From assembly GCA_002685455.1 (NCBI GenBank), contig NYXF01000014.1, positions 17,140-27,452 on the forward strand: 10,313 bases of DNA. Reading direction: 5' to 3'. Positions 6,510 through 10,313 of this stretch are shown here, in pieces. Within the stretch, counting starts at the first letter, position 1. Every line of letters begins with the position of its first letter. Made by a program: the position numbers and the translations under genes. This DNA comes from Porticoccus sp. GTDB lineage: Bacteria; Pseudomonadota; Gammaproteobacteria; Pseudomonadales; Porticoccaceae. Below the pieces are notes generated by a model that searched no databases, was not told the DNA's origin, and saw only the letters and a program-made list of their open reading frames with translations.

Positions 6510-6946
6510 TTAAAGGTACGCTCTTCTTTCATTACTATAATTTTATAATTCATAGCTTCTAGCATTTTATGTTCTAGGATCAAATTGATTTTTTTTATTA
6601 TTTTTTTTTGTAAAATGCATTTTGAGTCAATTTGTTTTTTTGTAAACACATGTTTCATATTATATTTAAAATGATGATATTTTGTTTTTTCAACAGATAA
6701 TCTATCTAGGATAGCTGAAATTGTACTATAATTAGAGATTAATTCTTCAGACCCTTTCTTTTTTCTAATTTTTAATTTATTAAGCTGTATCATCAAATCT
6801 ACAAATTCTTCTTTTATTTTATACTTATTAGAGGGTTTATAATTCTTATTTTGGAAACTTAATTCACTATGTTTAATATTTAAGTCAATATTTTTATTTA
6901 TGACAATAATTATTTTTTTTATTAAATTAATTTTATTCATTTTCAT
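6506..6946 (-). CDS. Putative DUF4254-like helical protein
   Basis: A 146-residue, Lys-rich, probably all-helical soluble protein. The segment SAILDRLSVEKTKYHHF (77-93) resembles the S-x-IDRLSIL-x-LKIYHM phrase of DUF4254 proteins. The preceding helix, FVDLMIQLNKLKIRKKKGSEELI (48-70), has the ID-x-LN-x2-R pattern that comes before it in that family, and the following helix has a matching length. DUF4254 members lie among LPS and capsule glycosyltransferase genes, but their function is unknown, so none is assigned. The protein is shorter than typical members, and the Trp-containing N-terminal helix is not evident. Start: ATG at 6946, or two codons later at 6940; the first overlaps the glycosyltransferase-like gene upstream by 14 bases. 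It ends in an ATGA overlap with the 76-residue gene. Confidence 0.58.
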   Translation of the reverse strand: MKMNKINLIKKIIIVINKNIDLNIKHSELSFQNKNYKPSNKYKIKEEFVDLMIQLNKLKIRKKKGSEELISNYSTISAILDRLSVEKTKYHHFKYNMKHVFTKKQIDSKCILQKKIIKKINLILEHKMLEAMNYKIIVMKEERTFK

Positions 6947-7988
6947 AAAAATTGATAAACTTGTTAAAAAGTTTTTTTGGGCTTGGGTTTAATTCTTCAT
7001 CAGTGTAATAGAATAATTCAGTATTTAAAGGATTACCTTCTATGCAAATAGTTCTGAATTCTTGAATATTGCCATACATAAAAGTCTTCTTATTTGCTAG
7101 CAAGCTTAATATAGCTGACCCAGATAAACCATGTATTGAAATATGCGATCTTTTTATTAAGGATATTTGTAGATCTAATAAATTGATATTATTATTATAC
7201 CCAATTGAATTAAATATGTTTTTATCATTTTGCAAATTATAAAAGTATGAACCATTATCCGTGCCACACAATATTATCAATGGGTCATAACGCTCAATTA
7301 ATAGATTAATAAATGATTTCCATTTATCTTCTCCCCAATTCTTATCAATCCTTCTTTGGTCTCTTTTTCTAGGGAATAGGGTAAATATATGTTTTTTCTT
7401 AGTATATTTGGAAATAATTTCTTTACTAATTTCACATGATTGTTTTGTAGGTGTTAATTCTTCAAATATTTGATCTTTCAAATGGGGGTATTGAGGAAAA
7501 TATTTCTTTTCATCAAATGGAAAATTTAAATGAAAAGGCTCCTTTATTTCTTTACCAGCGAAATGATTAAAATTTGAAATATAATTTTTTCTTATATTGA
7601 AAACATCAAATTTTTTTTTTATCCTATACAAAAAATTAGTTGTTTTTATTTTTTGAGGATAACAACTTATTTGAATATAATCTTCATAGGGAACTTTATT
7701 GTGTAAATATTTATATAGCTCTAATAAGTCTGTCCTTAATTTGTCTTTTTCTATTTCATTATTAAAGTCTAAAAAGTAAGCGCGCTGACTATAGTTTTTT
7801 TTTATAAATTTATCGCTTAAAGGAATGAAATGATCAGCAAAATTATAAAGTTGTTCTCTGCCTGGATATGAACTGACAATCATTTTAGAGTCAGGATATT
7901 TTTCTTTTTTTATAAATCTCAACCAAGCATGCCAATAGCTTAATTCCCATCCAAACTCTCCAATAAAGGGACCAGCAAAAATAATCAT
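6933..7988 (-). CDS. Probable GT-B-fold glycosyltransferase, heptosyltransferase/GT9-like C-terminal half
   Basis: A 351-residue soluble protein probably acting as a glycosyltransferase in polysaccharide assembly. It opens with FAGPFIGEFGWEL (4-16), a Gly-rich loop after the first strand typical of a family of uncharacterised transferases in surface-polysaccharide loci. The C-terminal half starts with a strand followed by FPRKRDQRRIDKNWGEDKW (205-223), the position where GT9-like enzymes have P-x3-x-KxW. It continues with LIILCGTDNG (237-246) and the nucleotide-sugar-site-like HGLSGSAILSLL (286-297), comparable to the D-x-G-x2-H-x-A region. Both domains of a GT-B fold can therefore be outlined. 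Donor and acceptor are unknown. The ATG at 7988 overlaps the stop of the upstream 321-residue gene (ATGA). An A10 run on the coding strand (7611-7620) encodes a Lys triplet. Confidence 0.62.
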   Translation of the reverse strand: MIIFAGPFIGEFGWELSYWHAWLRFIKKEKYPDSKMIVSSYPGREQLYNFADHFIPLSDKFIKKNYSQRAYFLDFNNEIEKDKLRTDLLELYKYLHNKVPYEDYIQISCYPQKIKTTNFLYRIKKKFDVFNIRKNYISNFNHFAGKEIKEPFHLNFPFDEKKYFPQYPHLKDQIFEELTPTKQSCEISKEIISKYTKKKHIFTLFPRKRDQRRIDKNWGEDKWKSFINLLIERYDPLIILCGTDNGSYFYNLQNDKNIFNSIGYNNNINLLDLQISLIKRSHISIHGLSGSAILSLLANKKTFMYGNIQEFRTICIEGNPLNTELFYYTDEELNPSPKKLFNKFINFYENE

Positions 7989-8950
7989 CTGATAACTCGT
8001 CTTTTTAAAGTGTTAAAATATTTCAATAAATATAATCTTACTTTATCTTTTTTATTCCATCCAAGTAAATGTGGTATTTCATTGATATTTCTTTTATGTT
8101 TTGTGCCAAGTTCTTTTTTAGCCCAAGTTTCATATTTTTGGCTATGCTTGGGTTCACAAAATAAAAAATTAAATTTTTTTTCAATATATTCCTTTGATTT
8201 TGTATATATTTCATATTCTACATAGTCTTTTTTTGATTTATATAAAGGATGTTTGTGATATCCCTCAATTCGATACTCTAAATAATCTTGAGATAAAGAA
8301 ATTTTACAACCATCTAATGCTGCATAAGTTATAGCTGCGCCTATAGTGGGGGCATGAACAGCATCAAAATGTTGAAAAATATATTTAGTTCTTATCAATG
8401 AGTTTCTATCATGGCTATTGGCCCCAATTACGTAGTTGATTCCATATTTATTTAAAAAACTTATCCATTTTTTCTTTTTATAGCACTCTTGGTGTATGCA
8501 AAAAAAAATACTCTCGTAATCTCTTTTATATTTTAAAATACTCTGAATGTATTTTTCCTCATCCCATTTATGATCTAGTAAATTTGTGTTGTGTGGTGGA
8601 ATAATTAATAAACTATTTTGATATCTTTTAATTTTAGGATTATTATCAATGTATATATATGGATACCCAGCAACTTGTACATTTTCAAGTTTGCAATTAT
8701 TTAAAAATAATTTTTGCGTATTATTAGCTACTATTTTAAATAAAGGAGAATACTGAGCGATATTAAACTGTTCTATATATTTAAGTTCATTAAAGATCCA
8801 TCCATGAGTCCAAGAGGAAAAACTATAATTATAAGTCCTTCTTAATTTATCAGATAAATAATAGCTAAAGCCATAATAATCAACTTCATTTTTGGGTATA
8901 ATTATTTCAATTTTCGGTAAAAAATGATTTATTGATTCAAAGATATTCAA
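7985..8950 (-). CDS. Putative GT-B-like polysaccharide biosynthesis protein (first gene of minus-strand operon)
   Basis: A 321-residue soluble protein, not matched to a named family. It resembles capsule GT-B enzymes in layout: SWTHGW (46-51), then VAGYPYIY (93-100), which recalls the V-x-G-x-P motif before the linker, then IIPPHNT (116-122) starting the second domain. A late Gly/Ala-rich HAPTIGAAITYAALDGCKISL region (199-219) is comparable to the S-x-G-x-EA-x-LGKPV donor-site loop of KpsC/KpsS- and polysialyltransferase-like proteins. It may be a glycosyltransferase, possibly of a CMP-sugar, but this is weak inference. The start is TTG at 8950-8948: a TAA lies in frame at 8962-8960, and no Met codon occurs anywhere later in the protein, so no ATG start is possible. 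It heads four overlapping minus-strand genes and lies back to back with the GT4 gene, 34 bases apart. Confidence 0.58.
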   Translation of the reverse strand: MNIFESINHFLPKIEIIIPKNEVDYYGFSYYLSDKLRRTYNYSFSSWTHGWIFNELKYIEQFNIAQYSPLFKIVANNTQKLFLNNCKLENVQVAGYPYIYIDNNPKIKRYQNSLLIIPPHNTNLLDHKWDEEKYIQSILKYKRDYESIFFCIHQECYKKKKWISFLNKYGINYVIGANSHDRNSLIRTKYIFQHFDAVHAPTIGAAITYAALDGCKISLSQDYLEYRIEGYHKHPLYKSKKDYVEYEIYTKSKEYIEKKFNFLFCEPKHSQKYETWAKKELGTKHKRNINEIPHLLGWNKKDKVRLYLLKYFNTLKRRVIR

Positions 8951-8984
8951 TTTATAAATTTATACTAGATATGATTATATTACG
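8951..8984. promoter_or_regulatory. Candidate divergent promoter region
   Basis: This 34-base gap between divergently transcribed genes is the largest non-coding space between complete genes in the window, so promoters for the minus-strand operon and the GT4 gene should lie in or overlap it. On the minus strand a perfect TATAAT occurs at 8979-8974, 23 bases before the TTG start. On the plus strand TATAAA at 8953-8958 has a TTGATT 15 bases upstream (8932-8937, inside the minus-strand gene), and TATACT sits at 8961-8966. No good -35 at 16-18 bases pairs with the minus TATAAT. In DNA this AT-rich such boxes arise easily by chance, so the position is supported mainly by gene layout. No Shine-Dalgarno is visible for either gene. 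Confidence 0.35.
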
Positions 8985-10115
8985 ATGAAACAAAAAATAT
9001 TATTAATTGTCAATGAATTTAAAAATATTATTAATTTTAGATTAAGCCTTATTAAGTATTTAAGTAATAAAAATATTATTATTGAAGTATTATGTTATTC
9101 AAATAAAGATTCTTATGAAAATAAGATCAAAGAATTAAATGGAATTAAAATATATTTTTTAACAGGCGATTCTAAATCAACTAAAATCTTTTCTGAAATC
9201 AAAAATATTTTTAAGTTACTTGTTTTAATTAAATCAATTAAGCCAAACTTGATAATGTCATTTACAGTTAAACCAAATATATATTCATCTTTAATTTCTA
9301 AAATATTTAGAATTAATAATCTGATAACTATCACTGGATTGGGTTCTACATATATTGAGGGTGGAAATTTAAATAAAATAATTTTTAGTTTGTATAAGAT
9401 CTTTAAGAATAGAAAAACAAAATATATTTTTCAAAACAAATTCGATGCTGAAGTTTTTAAACAAAATAGAATTACTTCTGACATTAAATTTATTATCCCT
9501 GGCTCAGGAGTAAATTTAGATAAATATAAAAAAAACTTAGAATTTTTAATTAATAATAAAAGTCAAACTTTTAATTTTTTATTTATAGGTAGATTGATTA
9601 CTCATAAAGGTATAGAAGAATTTTATAATGCAGCAATAAAATTAATATCTAACAGTAATAAAAAATTAAAATTTTTAGTTGTTGGCCAATATGACAAATT
9701 CGATCAATATTCAATTGATCAGACCTTATATAATAAAATTCATAAAAATGAAAATTTTGAATTAGTTGGTTATACTAGCAATGTTACTAAATATATCTTA
9801 AAATCAAATTGTATTTTACTTTCATCGAAAAGAGAGGGTATGCCAATGGCCCTTTTGGAAGCAGGTTCTATTGGTAGGGCGTTAATAGCTTCAGATGTAC
9901 CGGGTTGTAACGAAATTGTAATTGATAATTTTAATGGTTTTAAATATAAAAGTGGAAATATTGAAGATTTATTTAATAAAATGACTAAAATGATTAATTT
10001 ATCTCAAAAACAAATTTTAAGGTTTTCCTATAACTCTCATAAACATATTTCGATAAATTTTTCATCTAAAATAATAAATGATAAATATTACAAAATAATC
10101 CAAGAAAATTTATGA
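8985..10115 (+). CDS. GT4-family glycosyltransferase
   Basis: Retaining GT-B glycosyltransferase of family 4, acting at the cytosolic face of the inner membrane on a lipid-linked repeat unit. The 376 residues are the usual length. N-terminal domain: NFRLSLIKYL (17-26), SFTVKPNIY (92-100) and ITGLGSTYIEGG (116-127), a combination typical of PglA-like and related O-antigen transferases that use UDP-sugars. C-terminal domain: IPGSGVNLDKY (171-181), FIGRLITHKGI (200-210), and the EX7E motif with Glu284 and Glu292 in REGMPMALLEA, followed by SDVPGCNEIV (303-312). The donor may be a UDP-HexNAc, but that is inference. The ATG at 8985 begins the expected first strand. Its TGA overlaps the argF start (ATGA), unusual for a surface-sugar gene and a core arginine gene. 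Confidence 0.9.
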   Translation: MKQKILLIVNEFKNIINFRLSLIKYLSNKNIIIEVLCYSNKDSYENKIKELNGIKIYFLTGDSKSTKIFSEIKNIFKLLVLIKSIKPNLIMSFTVKPNIYSSLISKIFRINNLITITGLGSTYIEGGNLNKIIFSLYKIFKNRKTKYIFQNKFDAEVFKQNRITSDIKFIIPGSGVNLDKYKKNLEFLINNKSQTFNFLFIGRLITHKGIEEFYNAAIKLISNSNKKLKFLVVGQYDKFDQYSIDQTLYNKIHKNENFELVGYTSNVTKYILKSNCILLSSKREGMPMALLEAGSIGRALIASDVPGCNEIVIDNFNGFKYKSGNIEDLFNKMTKMINLSQKQILRFSYNSHKHISINFSSKIINDKYYKIIQENL

Positions 10116-10313
10116 ATAGTTTGCTTAACATATCCGATCTAAAAAAAGACGATTTTAAAAAAATAATAAACTACGCAAAAATTCTCAATAAAAAATTTGA
10201 TAATTCTCTATTAAATAAAAATATTGGACTAATTTTTGAAAAAAATTCAACTCGCACAAGATTGTCTTTTCAAGTTGGCATTAGGCAATTAAATGGAAAT
10301 TTTATAGATATTA
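10112..10313 (+). CDS. argF: Ornithine carbamoyltransferase, N-terminal fragment (cut by window edge)
   Basis: The first 67 codons of a carbamoyltransferase; the rest lies beyond the window. The reading frame begins at ATG 10112, inside the ATGA shared with the GT4 stop, and is open to the edge. Residues near 44-52 read FEKNSTRTR, the carbamoyl-phosphate-binding STRTR motif preceded by FEK as in ornithine (not aspartate) carbamoyltransferases; LSFQVGIRQLNGN follows, matching the family's SFEVGMRQLGG. The enzyme makes citrulline from ornithine and carbamoyl phosphate in arginine synthesis. RQL and the FEK-x-STRTR form are common in alphaproteobacterial ArgF, which is the main taxonomic hint in the window. 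It probably marks the start of conserved core genome to the right of a variable surface locus. Confidence 0.88.
   Translation, partial: MNSLLNISDLKKDDFKKIINYAKILNKKFDNSLLNKNIGLIFEKNSTRTRLSFQVGIRQLNGNFIDI

Noticed and set aside
8010..8225. 71-codon hydrophobic open frame on the + strand
   Set aside because: Antisense to the end of the 321-residue gene, which is coupled to its neighbours; no independent support.
9008..9013. Perfect TTGACA on the minus strand as -35 for the minus operon
   Set aside because: It is 28 bases from the TATAAT at 8979-8974, too far for a standard sigma-70 promoter.
9113..9334. 73-codon open frame on the - strand
   Set aside because: Antisense to the conserved N-terminal domain of the GT4 enzyme.
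10112..10313. Aspartate carbamoyltransferase (pyrB)
   Set aside because: STRTR is shared, but the FEK-x-STRTR-x-SFxVGxRQL context is that of ornithine carbamoyltransferase.
1..10313. tRNA/rRNA genes, CRISPR arrays, insertion sequences, transposases or integrases
   Set aside because: No cloverleaf or GC-rich RNA-like region, no regularly spaced repeats, and no recognisable mobile-element protein was seen; nearly every base is in a polysaccharide-related or argF reading frame.

Overview
The window is a dense, very AT-rich stretch of bacterial surface-polysaccharide genes that runs into a core amino-acid gene. The base composition, the Lys/Asn/Ile-rich proteins, the near-absence of Shine-Dalgarno sites and genes overlapping by a few bases all suggest a streamlined genome. 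The partial ornithine carbamoyltransferase at the right edge reads most like alphaproteobacterial ones, so a Pelagibacterales (SAR11)-like marine alphaproteobacterium is my best guess. This is inference only; no rRNA or other phylogenetic marker is present.

Layout. (1) 46-1964, + strand: an EpsG-type Wzy polymerase and a two-TM Wzz-like chain-length protein. (2) 1961-6267, + strand, with every junction overlapping: a metal-type KdsA (Kdo-8-phosphate synthase) homologue, a stand-alone CBS pair resembling the tail of KdsD/KpsF isomerases, an HpcH/HpaI-type pyruvate aldolase, two different SDR oxidoreductases, and a divergent KdsB-like cytidylyltransferase. (3) 8950-6279, - strand: four overlapping genes, comprising two probable GT-B glycosyltransferase-like proteins and two small helical proteins that faintly recall the DUF4254 family. 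(4) 8985-10115, + strand: a GT4 glycosyltransferase whose stop overlaps the start of argF (10112 to the window edge).

How they fit together. Block 2 looks like a self-contained module for making and CMP-activating a 3-deoxy-2-ulosonic acid (Kdo or a Kdo-like sugar). KdsA would build the keto-acid skeleton, the aldolase and two SDRs would remodel it or supply an alternative route, and the KdsB-like enzyme would charge it with CMP. The glycosyltransferases of blocks 3 and 4 would place sugars in a repeat unit, and Wzy/Wzz of block 1 would polymerise it and set its length. KdsC phosphatase, the SIS isomerase domain of KdsD, and a recognisable Kdo transferase are not in the window. The active-site differences in KdsA, the KdsB-like protein and the first SDR, and the unusual gene combination, make a modified ulosonic acid the most interesting hypothesis here. 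The sequence alone cannot establish the sugar's identity.
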